64,000 bases of DNA, taken from assembly GCF_030563405.1 (NCBI RefSeq), contig NZ_CP130748.1, positions 1,798,001 to 1,862,000 of the forward strand, in the 5' to 3' direction. The position numbers and the translations under genes are program-made. Origin of the DNA: Vibrio sp. SNU_ST1. Its GTDB lineage: Bacteria > Pseudomonadota > Gammaproteobacteria > Enterobacterales > Vibrionaceae. Below the pieces are notes generated by a model. It was not told the DNA's origin and ran no database searches. It was given only the letters and a program-made list of their open reading frames with translations. How positions within the stretch are numbered: the stretch's first letter is position 1; every line of letters starts with the position of its first letter. This document shows, in pieces, positions 46,171 through 54,814 of this stretch.

Positions 46171-46935
46171 TTGAGCGCCAAATATTCTTATTTAGCTTGG
46201 CAAGTGAATACTTCTAGCCCAGCAGAAAAGCTCGTTTTATTGATGCTTGCAGACGGTGCTGACGAATTCGGCTACACCAATGTGTGCTTACAAACAGCAG
46301 GTCAACTTTGTGCTCTCTCTACGTTTGGTTTAGCCGACTGCCTTAAGTGTTTAGTCGACCAAGGTTTTCTCGATAAGGTGAAAGTAGACTATCGAGATCA
46401 AAAAGAGATTCACGTTTTTAAAATGCTCATTGAGCAAGAGCAAGCTACGGCGCACGTTGAGGTTCAGCCGACCAACAGTATTCCTGTCTACTCTACTGCA
46501 CCTGCACCTGCACCTGCACCCAAGTTTCAGCCTGCTCCGGCACCGATGCAGCACGCCCCTCGCCCACAAGGCCGAGGCTCAATGAACAGCAACACCGTCT
46601 CTACTCATGATCTCAACGAAGAAGAGATACCATCATGGGCAGAACGTGCGTTTAAATTCTCCGGTTTGACCGGTGACCATAGTTTAGTATGGAAGAAATT
46701 TGTCCTCTGGTATAAAGCCAAAGCCAATGAATTAATGCCACTATCTCGGATTGAATCCAAGCTGCAGTACTGGCTAGTTAACGAGAAGCAAAATGAAAGA
46801 CAACAACAGCAGAAGACCTCTCAATATTCAGGAAATGCAGGACAAGCTCAAGGAAATGGGTATAGACAAAAGCTTAGCCCATCTGAACGCTTCAGGCAGC
46901 AGCTCATTCAAAAAGGCAAAAAGCCAACCTTCTGA
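46171..46935 (+). CDS. DnaT-like primosomal/replication protein
   Basis: The 254-residue protein has a winged-helix head (KYSYLAWQVNTSSPAEKLVL, then GYTNVCLQTAGQLCALSTF), a Pro-Ala-rich linker, and a DnaT-like DNA-binding segment (PSWAERAFKFSGLTGDHS, WKKFVLWYKAK). Such proteins help load the helicase or bind single strands. It starts with TTG and is followed by an overlapping second gene in another frame. The layout recalls phage replication O-type proteins; the actual role in Vibrio is not clear. Confidence 0.75.
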   Translation: MSAKYSYLAWQVNTSSPAEKLVLLMLADGADEFGYTNVCLQTAGQLCALSTFGLADCLKCLVDQGFLDKVKVDYRDQKEIHVFKMLIEQEQATAHVEVQPTNSIPVYSTAPAPAPAPKFQPAPAPMQHAPRPQGRGSMNSNTVSTHDLNEEEIPSWAERAFKFSGLTGDHSLVWKKFVLWYKAKANELMPLSRIESKLQYWLVNEKQNERQQQQKTSQYSGNAGQAQGNGYRQKLSPSERFRQQLIQKGKKPTF

Positions 46936-47632
46936 GCCAGCTTCACCTGTTGTTCCTGACTCTACAGGCTCAGTAATACCTGAAGTTATTGAAGCACAGA
47001 GCACTGAAGTAGCGACACCCAATGCTGCTAGCACGGGCTCGTCTCAACAAGTGCCTGTTGTTGACCAAGATCCCGCTGAGTTAGAGCTGACCGATTGGTG
47101 TATCCATGTGTTCGGTTCTTTCTTGAGCGTGTATGAAACTCAGTGGGAATACCAATACGGTAGTGAGCCAAGCGGAAAGTTTCTTGAGTTTGCGCACTCT
47201 GTAGACTCAGACGGCCTTAATCGCGTGCTAATGCATTGTCATGAGCGTATTCAACTAGGTAACAGTTGGCCGCCACAAATGGGCGAGCTTTGGATTCTAA
47301 AGGATTCACTAACAGAAGAAGAGCTGCTTGATAGCCGCATTCGCGTGTTGTCACGCACAGCTGTTAACAACATTGAAAAATGGCTTATCCAAAACAAGCT
47401 GTACGACTTGAAGCGCACTGCTGAAAACAAGCTTGATGGCCTGTTTAAGAAGTATTATTTGGAAGCAAAACGTTTAGATGAGAAAGGCATGCTAGAAACT
47501 GAATTACCGCAATTCCTTCTTGCCGCTAACTCCGTAAAGAACCTAAACGATTTAAAACGTGAAGAGTACGAAAGCCAACACGGCAAAGCGATTAACCCAA
47601 GAATTCAGAAAATTCTAAACAGTAAAAAGTAA
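46793..47632 (+). CDS. Helicase-loader-like (lambda P-type) protein overlapping the DnaT-like gene
   Basis: The 279-residue protein overlaps the preceding gene by 143 bases in a different frame. Residues 90-170 read WCIHVFGSFLSVYETQW ... NSWPPQMGELW, similar in layout to lambda P (short helical domain ending in PSPGQF). The N-terminal 80 residues are Ser/Pro-rich. It may recruit or load a replicative helicase with the DnaT-like protein. Weak ribosome site; coupling to the first gene is likely. Confidence 0.65.
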   Translation: MKDNNSRRPLNIQEMQDKLKEMGIDKSLAHLNASGSSSFKKAKSQPSEPASPVVPDSTGSVIPEVIEAQSTEVATPNAASTGSSQQVPVVDQDPAELELTDWCIHVFGSFLSVYETQWEYQYGSEPSGKFLEFAHSVDSDGLNRVLMHCHERIQLGNSWPPQMGELWILKDSLTEEELLDSRIRVLSRTAVNNIEKWLIQNKLYDLKRTAENKLDGLFKKYYLEAKRLDEKGMLETELPQFLLAANSVKNLNDLKREEYESQHGKAINPRIQKILNSKK

Positions 47633-47647
47633 CTGTCCGCTCTGCTG

Positions 47648-47676
47648 CTACTGTCTACTGTCTACTGTCTACTGTC
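47648..47676. repeat. 7-bp tandem repeat after the loader-like gene
   Basis: CTACTGT is repeated four times between the stop codon and the terminator. Confidence 0.85.
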
Positions 47677-47712
47677 AGAAAATACAGTCAAGATTACTCG
47701 GTTAACAGATAC

Positions 47713-47744
47713 AAAAATGCCAGCAATTAAGCTGGCATTTTTTA
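47713..47744 (+). terminator. Terminator of the DnaT-like / loader-like operon
   Basis: ATGCCAGC / GCTGGCAT stem with an A-run before and a T-run after. Confidence 0.9.
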
Positions 47745-47806
47745 TGAATTCTTACGAACTCTTTAACGACTATCCGACCGTTATTTACGATCGCCTTACT
47801 GATTGA

Positions 47807-48301
47807 TTACAGTAGGTGGATAGTTGCGTTTAGAGAGAAAACGCCTGAGTCGTCATCTTTCATGTTGAAGTTTTGGTAGCTAGCGCCTACAGATAGTGGG
47901 CCAAAGATGAAGTATTCTGCGCCTACACCGTACATGATATCAACTTCGTCTTGCTTGAAACCGTTAGATTTAAGCTCGTAAGAGTGAAGACCACCCTTCG
48001 CGTATACGTGAAGAGGACCAAAATCGATACTTGGTTTAAGTGCAAGATAAGTCGTGCTTGCATCTAGCTTAGTCAGTGTTTGGTTACCGTACTTAACATT
48101 GTCGAAAGAACCTAGGTCCCAGTAACCAACTTCAACACCAATAAGAGGCAGGATGCCCGTACCCACATGGATACCCATCGCTGTCTCTTCTTTATTGCCT
48201 AATGAGTTTTGACCACCCATTACACCGCCGTACACCCAAGAATCAGCCATTGCTGTTGAAGATGCACCTAGCAGTGCTAGTGCCAATAACGTTTTTTTCA
48301 T
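47807..48301 (-). CDS. Small outer-membrane beta-barrel protein
   Basis: The 164-residue protein has a signal peptide (MKKTLLALALLGASSTAMA) and an eight-strand-like barrel (YGGVMGGQNSLG, VGVEVGYWDLGS-like, GVGAEYFIFG, ATIHLL end), of the OmpA/OmpX-fold type. The ATG at 48301 replaces an upstream Met at 48382 that would add a non-signal extension. Substrate or role unknown. Confidence 0.8.
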   Translation of the reverse strand: MKKTLLALALLGASSTAMADSWVYGGVMGGQNSLGNKEETAMGIHVGTGILPLIGVEVGYWDLGSFDNVKYGNQTLTKLDASTTYLALKPSIDFGPLHVYAKGGLHSYELKSNGFKQDEVDIMYGVGAEYFIFGPLSVGASYQNFNMKDDDSGVFSLNATIHLL

Positions 48302-48443
48302 ATTCGACCTTTTCGTCCTGTTGGCAGGCCTTGTGTGGTAATAAATTGCCACCAAGTCGCCCTGTATGTAATAACTGTTCAATTAGTAATGCAATAAGCA
48401 AGGTTTATACCCAAACCTTGCCATTGCGTCTAGCTTTATTCGT

Positions 48444-51400
48444 TTAGCAAGCATCAATCGCGTTTTTAACACGCTTATCTGATACTGGGTAAGGTGTACC
48501 GAGTTGCTGTGCGAAGAAGCTTACACGAAGCTCTTCTATCATCCAACGCACCTCTTTTACATTTTCTGGAACCGCGATCCCTTTTGGAATTTTATTCAGC
48601 AGCTCTTTGTAATCATTCATTACTGAGTCCACTTTGATCATATGAAGGCGATCTTTATTCGGGTCAATCGGCAGTTTTTCCATTCGGCGCTCTATCGCTT
48701 TCATATAGCGTAGAATATCCGGCAAGCGTTTCCAGCCGCATTCTGTGGCAAACCCCTTAAAAATCAAACCTTCTATTTGAGCTTTAATGTCTGAAAGCGC
48801 AAATGCCATTGAAAGATCGACACGCCCTTTCAGCTTCTTACTGATGGCGAATGCCGTGGTTAAGATGGTTTCAACCTGTTGAGCAATCTCAACAACTGTG
48901 TCATCCAACTCTGCACGTACGTGTTCTTTTAGAGCTTCAAACTGCTCTGGCTCCCAAACTATGCCGCCCTTCTGCTCAATCAGCTTATCAATACCACAAG
49001 CGATACAGTCATCGATAAGATCGAGCACCTGTCCGTATGGGTTGAAGTACAAACCGAGCTTAGATTTGTTCGGTAAATTCGAGTGCAAGTATTTGATCGG
49101 CGATGGCACGTTCAACAGAATTAAACGACGCTGACCCGATTTCATTGCAGTGATCTGCTCTTGCTCTGTTTCGAACAATTTGATCTCTACGCTGTCTTTG
49201 GTGTCCACCAGTGCTGGGAAGGCTTTAACATCATAGCCACCACGTTTCTGCTGGTAGACTTTTGGTAACTCACCAAAGCTCCACGTATGCAGGTTTTGCT
49301 GCTCAATGTCATCGTCTGCCACTTTAGAAAGTGTTTCTTGAACCTTGTCTTTCAGACTCTCTTTCAACTCATGCAGGTCTTTCTGCTCTTTCAGTTTACG
49401 CTTGCGATGATCCACAGCACGGAATGTTACCTTTAAGTGCTCTGGAATCTGGTCTAACTTCCAGTCATCACGTACCACTTCCACACCAGTCATGCGGCGC
49501 AGCTCTTTCTCAAGAGAATCCAACAACGGAGCTTCAAGTGGCGTTACTCGAGCCAAGAACGCATCGGCATAGTTTGGCGCAGGCACAAAGTTACGGCGTA
49601 GCGTTTTTGGTAACGACTTAATCAGGCTAATCACCAGTTCCTGACGTAGGCCTGGGATCTGCCAATCAAAACCGTTCTGGTCGATTTGGTTCAAGATAGG
49701 CAGCGGGATATGTACCGTTACACCATCGTTGTCATCACCCGGCTCAAATTGGTAGCTCAGCTTCAGTTTGATACCGTTTTGGTGCCAGAAGTTCGGGTAA
49801 TCCAAATCGGTAACGTGGCTAGCATCGCCTCGGAACAGCATCGACTTTTCAAAGTTAAGCAGTTCAGGTGTTTTCTGGCTGACCTTCTTCCACCATGTAT
49901 CAAAGTGACGGCCAGATACCGCCTCTTCACCAACACGCTGGTCATAGAAATCAAACAGTTCATCATCGTCGATCAAGATGTCACGACGACGCGATTTATG
50001 TTCTAACTCTTCCACTTCTTGCAGTAGCTTACGGTTCTGCTTGAAGAAGGCATGTTTAGTTTCCCACTCACCTTCCACTAATGCACTGCGTACAAACAAC
50101 TCACGGCTGACGGTTGCGTCAATCGCACCGTAGTTTACTAAGCGTTTTGGAATGATTGGGATTCCGTAAAGCATCACTTTTTCATGTGCCATTACCGCTG
50201 CTTGTTTCTTCGACCAATGTGGTTCGCTGTAGCTGCGTTTAATCAAGTGTTTCGCTAATGGTTCAATCCATTCAGGTTGAATTTTGGCGATAACACGGCC
50301 CCAAAGTTTTGAGGTTTCCACCAGCTCAGCAGACATGATCCACTTAGGCTGTTTCTTAAATAGGCCTGACGCAGGGAAGATATGGAATCGTGCGTTACGA
50401 GCACCTTGATATTCATTCTTCTCTTGGTCTTTCATACCGATGTGCGAAAGCAGACCTGCGAGCAGTGACATGTGAATGCCGTCGTAGCTGCCCGGCTCTG
50501 TATTCAGCTTGGTATCTAATTCACGCATTGCTTGGTGAATTTGGAAGTACACATCTTGCCATTCACGGATACGTAAATAGTTCAGGTAATCTTGCTTACA
50601 CTGCTTGCGGAACTGGTTACTCGACAGCGCTTTTTGTTGCTGCTTAACGTAATCCCAAAGGTTCACAAACGTGATGAAATCAGATTCTTTATCGAAGAAG
50701 CGCTTATGCTTATCATCAGATGATTGTTGCTTGTCCGATGGGCGCTCACGCGGATCCTGAATCGACAATGCAGAGGCAATTACCATCACTTCGTGCAAGC
50801 ATCGGTTACTTGGCGCTTCAATTACCATACGCGCTAAACGTGGATCGATCGGCAGCTTAGCGAGCTTACGACCAATAGCGGTTAGCTTCTTCTTGTCGTC
50901 GCCATGATTCTTGTTTTTGTTCGCAGACGGTTCGACTGTCGCGATCGCTCCCAACTCTTCGAGTAGCCTTACACCATCTTGAATGTTGCGCTTATCGGGC
51001 GCTTCAACAAATGGGAATGCTTGAATGTCGCCTAGGCCTAACGCTGTCATCTGAAGGATAACCGATGCTAGGTTAGTACGAAGAATCTCAGGGTCAGTAA
51101 ATTCTGGGCGTGATTCAAAATCTTCCTCAGAGTACAAGCGAATACAGATACCTTCCGCAACACGACCACAACGACCTTTACGCTGGTTTGCGCTTGCTTG
51201 AGACACTGGCTCAATCGGTAGGCGTTGTACTTTAGTACGGTAGCTGTAACGGCTGATACGCGCCGTACCCGGGTCGATGACATACTTAATACCCGGAACG
51301 GTTAACGAGGTTTCTGCCACGTTGGTCGCCAGAACAATGCGTCGACCAGTATGAGGCTGGAAGATACGGTTCTGTTCACCCGCCGATAGACGTGCGTAAA

Positions 51401-52502
51401 GCGGAACAATTTCGGTATCACGCAAGTTACGTTTGCTTAAAGAGTCGGCAGTATCACGAATCTCACGCTCACCATTCATGAAGATCAAGATATCGCCTTG
51501 GCCTTCATCACACAGCTCATCAACGGCTTCAAAAATGCCTTCAATTTGATCGCGGTCTGAATCACTGTCATCACCACCTAGTGGGCGGTAACGCGTATCA
51601 ACTGGGTAAGTACGGCCTGACACTTCAATGATTGGCGCGTTGTTAAAGTGCTTCGAGAAACGCTCAGGATCGATAGTCGCCGACGTGATAATCACTTTCA
51701 AGTCAGGACGCTTTGGTAGAAGCTCTCTCAAGTAACCCATGATGAAATCGATGTTCAGGCTACGTTCGTGCGCTTCATCGATAATGATGGTGTCATACTG
51801 GCTTAAGAAACGGTCGTGTTGGATTTCCGCCAGTAGGATACCGTCGGTCATCAATTTGATTTGGGTGTTTTCAGAAATTTGGTCGTTGAATCGAACCTTA
51901 TAACCAACAAACTCACCCAGCTGTGTTTCCATCTCTTCAGCAATACGGTTCGCAACCGAACGCGCCGCAAGACGACGCGGCTGAGTGTGACCAATTAGGC
52001 CAAAACGACCTCGGCCAAGCTCAGAACAGATCTTCGGTAACTGAGTGGTTTTACCCGAACCCGTTTCACCCGCCACGATAACCACTTGGTTTTCAGCAAT
52101 GGCTTTCGCAATATCATCGCGTTTTTGGCTTACTGGGAGAATCTCTGGGTATTCGATGGTTGGTTTCTGCGCAGCACGCTGAGTTGCCGTCATCATTGAC
52201 TTAGCAATATCTAACGCAATCTCATCGAAGACAGCGTGCTTAGATTGTTCGTTCTTGATTTTACTCGCGCCAGTAATTCGCTTACTCAAACGGAAGCGAT
52301 CGCGCATCATACATTCGTGGAGCGCTTTACGAAGAGATACTGGGCTATTCTGAGTCTTTGTCGCTGACTGTTCAGCTTTCTTGGCATTTGATTGTTCAGC
52401 AGGCTTTTTCGATGCAGCTTGGTTTGGTTTCGCTTTGCTCTGTGAAGAACTTGGCTGTGCTGTATTCTTGTTGTTATCTGCTTTTTCCGGAGACGAAGTC
52501 AA
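48444..52502 (-). CDS. hrpA: ATP-dependent RNA helicase HrpA
   Basis: A 1352-residue DEAH-box helicase. Residues 1-60 are a Gln/Lys/Ser-rich disordered head. The motor has Walker A GETGSGKTT (145-153), DEAH at 242-245 and the helicase-C motif QRKGRCGRVAEG. The long C-terminal part (~650-1300) is the HrpA-specific OB/DUF3418 region. E. coli HrpA rescues stalled ribosomes by splitting collided ones. The length is normal. Confidence 0.97.
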   Translation of the reverse strand: MTSSPEKADNNKNTAQPSSSQSKAKPNQAASKKPAEQSNAKKAEQSATKTQNSPVSLRKALHECMMRDRFRLSKRITGASKIKNEQSKHAVFDEIALDIAKSMMTATQRAAQKPTIEYPEILPVSQKRDDIAKAIAENQVVIVAGETGSGKTTQLPKICSELGRGRFGLIGHTQPRRLAARSVANRIAEEMETQLGEFVGYKVRFNDQISENTQIKLMTDGILLAEIQHDRFLSQYDTIIIDEAHERSLNIDFIMGYLRELLPKRPDLKVIITSATIDPERFSKHFNNAPIIEVSGRTYPVDTRYRPLGGDDSDSDRDQIEGIFEAVDELCDEGQGDILIFMNGEREIRDTADSLSKRNLRDTEIVPLYARLSAGEQNRIFQPHTGRRIVLATNVAETSLTVPGIKYVIDPGTARISRYSYRTKVQRLPIEPVSQASANQRKGRCGRVAEGICIRLYSEEDFESRPEFTDPEILRTNLASVILQMTALGLGDIQAFPFVEAPDKRNIQDGVRLLEELGAIATVEPSANKNKNHGDDKKKLTAIGRKLAKLPIDPRLARMVIEAPSNRCLHEVMVIASALSIQDPRERPSDKQQSSDDKHKRFFDKESDFITFVNLWDYVKQQQKALSSNQFRKQCKQDYLNYLRIREWQDVYFQIHQAMRELDTKLNTEPGSYDGIHMSLLAGLLSHIGMKDQEKNEYQGARNARFHIFPASGLFKKQPKWIMSAELVETSKLWGRVIAKIQPEWIEPLAKHLIKRSYSEPHWSKKQAAVMAHEKVMLYGIPIIPKRLVNYGAIDATVSRELFVRSALVEGEWETKHAFFKQNRKLLQEVEELEHKSRRRDILIDDDELFDFYDQRVGEEAVSGRHFDTWWKKVSQKTPELLNFEKSMLFRGDASHVTDLDYPNFWHQNGIKLKLSYQFEPGDDNDGVTVHIPLPILNQIDQNGFDWQIPGLRQELVISLIKSLPKTLRRNFVPAPNYADAFLARVTPLEAPLLDSLEKELRRMTGVEVVRDDWKLDQIPEHLKVTFRAVDHRKRKLKEQKDLHELKESLKDKVQETLSKVADDDIEQQNLHTWSFGELPKVYQQKRGGYDVKAFPALVDTKDSVEIKLFETEQEQITAMKSGQRRLILLNVPSPIKYLHSNLPNKSKLGLYFNPYGQVLDLIDDCIACGIDKLIEQKGGIVWEPEQFEALKEHVRAELDDTVVEIAQQVETILTTAFAISKKLKGRVDLSMAFALSDIKAQIEGLIFKGFATECGWKRLPDILRYMKAIERRMEKLPIDPNKDRLHMIKVDSVMNDYKELLNKIPKGIAVPENVKEVRWMIEELRVSFFAQQLGTPYPVSDKRVKNAIDAC

Positions 52503-52560
52503 AGCGTGTCCTATTCTTGTACTTATTAAACTCGCGCGATTATATCACAAGTCTCAAACA

Positions 52561-52604
52561 AAAAAGCCTGACAACAAAGGGAAAACCTTTTGCTATCAGG
52601 CTGA
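52561..52604 (-). terminator. Terminator of the MipA/OmpV gene
   Basis: AAAAAGCCTGA / TCAGGCT arms with a 24-base loop; the coding side ends in a U-run. Confidence 0.75.
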
Positions 52605-52729
52605 TTAGTCACTCTAACGTTAGTCAAAGCGATGAAAGCGTGACGAACGCAAACCGAATGTTTCAAAAATCACAGTTAAAAACTAAACGCTAAAAACACC
52701 TGTTATAAACTGCCTGCTAAAAACCGTGC

Positions 52730-54043
52730 TTAAAACTCGTACTGTAGATAAACCGTGTTGTAGTTACTGCCGCCTTTGATTCGACCAAACTGAGAGGCGT
52801 TTTCAAAAATAGCAGAGCGGTGATGCAACGAATAGCCGAACCATAAGTTGTTCAGGTCATTCTTACTCATTAAATCACCTACGTTTACGTCGAACGAAAA
52901 GTCGAGATAATTAAGCAAGTGGCTCCCGTTATAACCCTTTTCTTTCATCTCTTTCGCTTCGATGTAAGTCAGCGAATCGATGTAAGACATACCTTCTGCC
53001 ACACCAACACGCCATTGAGTTGGCCAGTCGAAAGTGTAATACGCTTTAATTGCGACAATGTATTCGGTGCTGCTTGACTGAACATCTGAACTCCAGTGAT
53101 GCGCGATACCTGGCGTTAAGTAGATGTCCAATGGGAAACCGAAGATCTCATCGGTTAACGGGTGGCCATAGAAGAATGAGGTCAACTGGTTATTGTATTC
53201 GTCTTTCTCCCTGTTGAACTTCATGATGTCGCCAATATTCGATGGCGTAGCCCAGCCGTGTGCGACACGTAAATACGGCGCATTGCTCAGCTTAGGTTTT
53301 GGCGCTTTGGTTTTATCGTTGAAAAAGCCAAAACCAAGGTAAAGTTCGCCTTGATAACGGTCTTCGACAATTGACGAGTCATAGGCGTTATCATCCAGTC
53401 GAGTCACACTGGTTGAACCCAATAAATACAAGTTCGAAAACACATGGTAACGCGCTTCTACACCGACATTCAGGTCTACACCTGCGCCGATGGTTTCACT
53501 CGCTGCTGAGTAATACTCGCTGTTGAAGTCAGCACTTTTATAACGCAGTGTCGCACGCGGAGTGAGCTCCCAGTCTCCGGTTTCATACTTGGCTTTCGCT
53601 CGTAAGTTACCGTGGAAGTTGTATTCACTGTCACTCATAAACTCTGTCTCAAGAGTCCATTGTTCATCCAGTTGATACGTTAACTGGGCACCGAAGTCCG
53701 CTGTATCGCCTTCAATCGCGTTCTGTTCAGAAGCTGGAATGTCAATAAAGCGCAGGCGAGATATAGCATTCAGAGACCATTTCTCGTCGTCGGGTTGGTA
53801 AAGGTAAGCCCCCATCTCAGTCCCATCAATGAACACATAATCGTTCTTGAAAAATAGCATGGGAACAAAAGAGCTAACTGTTTGGTCACCACCTGACGTG
53901 TCGTAAGGAATACTTGCCGTACGAAACATCGCGGCAATCCCCCACTCTTGCTCTTCAGCAGCCCACACATTAGCACTTAGAAAAATGCTACTTAGGAAAA
54001 CCGCGCCCGACGGAGTGAAAGTCGGTAAATATTTAAGCTTCAT
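52730..54043 (-). CDS. MipA/OmpV-family outer-membrane protein
   Basis: The 437-residue protein has a signal peptide (ending VWAAEE) and alternating barrel strands (WGIAAMFRTASIPY, FVPMLFFKNDYVFIDGTEMG). It ends in VYLQYEF, a C-terminal Phe. MipA/OmpV proteins are outer-membrane barrels linked to murein synthesis scaffolding or to porin function. It is monocistronic, longer than the usual ~260 residues. Confidence 0.85.
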   Translation of the reverse strand: MKLKYLPTFTPSGAVFLSSIFLSANVWAAEEQEWGIAAMFRTASIPYDTSGGDQTVSSFVPMLFFKNDYVFIDGTEMGAYLYQPDDEKWSLNAISRLRFIDIPASEQNAIEGDTADFGAQLTYQLDEQWTLETEFMSDSEYNFHGNLRAKAKYETGDWELTPRATLRYKSADFNSEYYSAASETIGAGVDLNVGVEARYHVFSNLYLLGSTSVTRLDDNAYDSSIVEDRYQGELYLGFGFFNDKTKAPKPKLSNAPYLRVAHGWATPSNIGDIMKFNREKDEYNNQLTSFFYGHPLTDEIFGFPLDIYLTPGIAHHWSSDVQSSSTEYIVAIKAYYTFDWPTQWRVGVAEGMSYIDSLTYIEAKEMKEKGYNGSHLLNYLDFSFDVNVGDLMSKNDLNNLWFGYSLHHRSAIFENASQFGRIKGGSNYNTVYLQYEF

Positions 54044-54178
54044 TCTTATGTAATTACTCTTTGTAATAAATTTTGTGTTACTGAATAGACATTTATTAGC
54101 GATAACGGCTAACTAAATTTAGGTTTGAGCGGCATTGGCCGTTACAATGTGGAATATTCTCGGTTAAATGAAAGCATT

Positions 54179-54790
54179 GTGAAAGTCTCCGAATTACAAA
54201 ACATTATAGATCACTTACCCCAAGATTCCGATCCGGATATTGTTATTGGTGAGGCGTGGTTGCCAGAGCGTTTGGTGAATACCAACCTAGACGGCGACAT
54301 GCTATTTCTTGAGTTCGATAATGCCCCTGAAGACAATCAAGGGGATGAAGAAGGCCGTGGCTTTGTTGAACACGAAATTGCTATGATTCGTGAAAAACTA
54401 GAGCAAGTGTTAGACGACACATCCGATACTAAGACCAAAGCCGATGCCCTATTGGCAATATTTTTAATGGGCCATGAACTTTCTAGCTCGGAAGTTATCG
54501 AAATACTTGAATCGACAGAGCTTGAATCAACAGAATCTGAATCAACAGAGCTTGAATCAGCAGAATCTGAAATGACAAACCCTGAAGCAACCCAGCATGA
54601 AACCACAGAGCCTGAGATTGCAGAGCATAAAACAACAGAATCTGACATAGCTGAACTTGAAGAGCTAAAGCTTGAAGCACCAAAGCTTGAAGCACCAAAG
54701 CTTGAAACCACGATGCATCAAACGGACAAGCTTGAGGCTGCTGAGTCTGAAACGGAAAAGCTCGAAACAAAACAACGCCACGACGACTAG
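54179..54790 (+). CDS. Acidic repeat protein of unknown function
   Basis: Starting at GTG 54179 (MKVSELQNIIDHLPQD), the product is about 203 residues. An earlier TTG at 54125 is possible but gives a less coherent head. The first ~110 residues are a compact acidic domain; the rest is a Glu/Ser/Thr-rich repeat (units such as ESTELEST and LEAPKLEAPK), clearly repeated in the DNA. It stands 24 bases before the phosphatase gene and is probably co-transcribed. Function unknown; the tail is likely disordered. Confidence 0.6.
   Translation: MKVSELQNIIDHLPQDSDPDIVIGEAWLPERLVNTNLDGDMLFLEFDNAPEDNQGDEEGRGFVEHEIAMIREKLEQVLDDTSDTKTKADALLAIFLMGHELSSSEVIEILESTELESTESESTELESAESEMTNPEATQHETTEPEIAEHKTTESDIAELEELKLEAPKLEAPKLETTMHQTDKLEAAESETEKLETKQRHDD
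54510..54710 (+). repeat. Degenerate coding repeats in the acidic protein
   Basis: Units around GAATCAACAGAGCTT and AAGCTTGAAGCACCA recur with small changes. The copy number could vary by slippage in multiples of three. Confidence 0.7.
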
Positions 54791-54814
54791 CCACCAACGA
54801 TTTTAGGTACCGTA

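Noticed and set aside
54337..54797. Minus-strand Ser/Leu-rich frames over the acidic repeat gene
   Set aside because: They are the mirror image of the repeat codons; the plus frame has coherent start, domain and stop.
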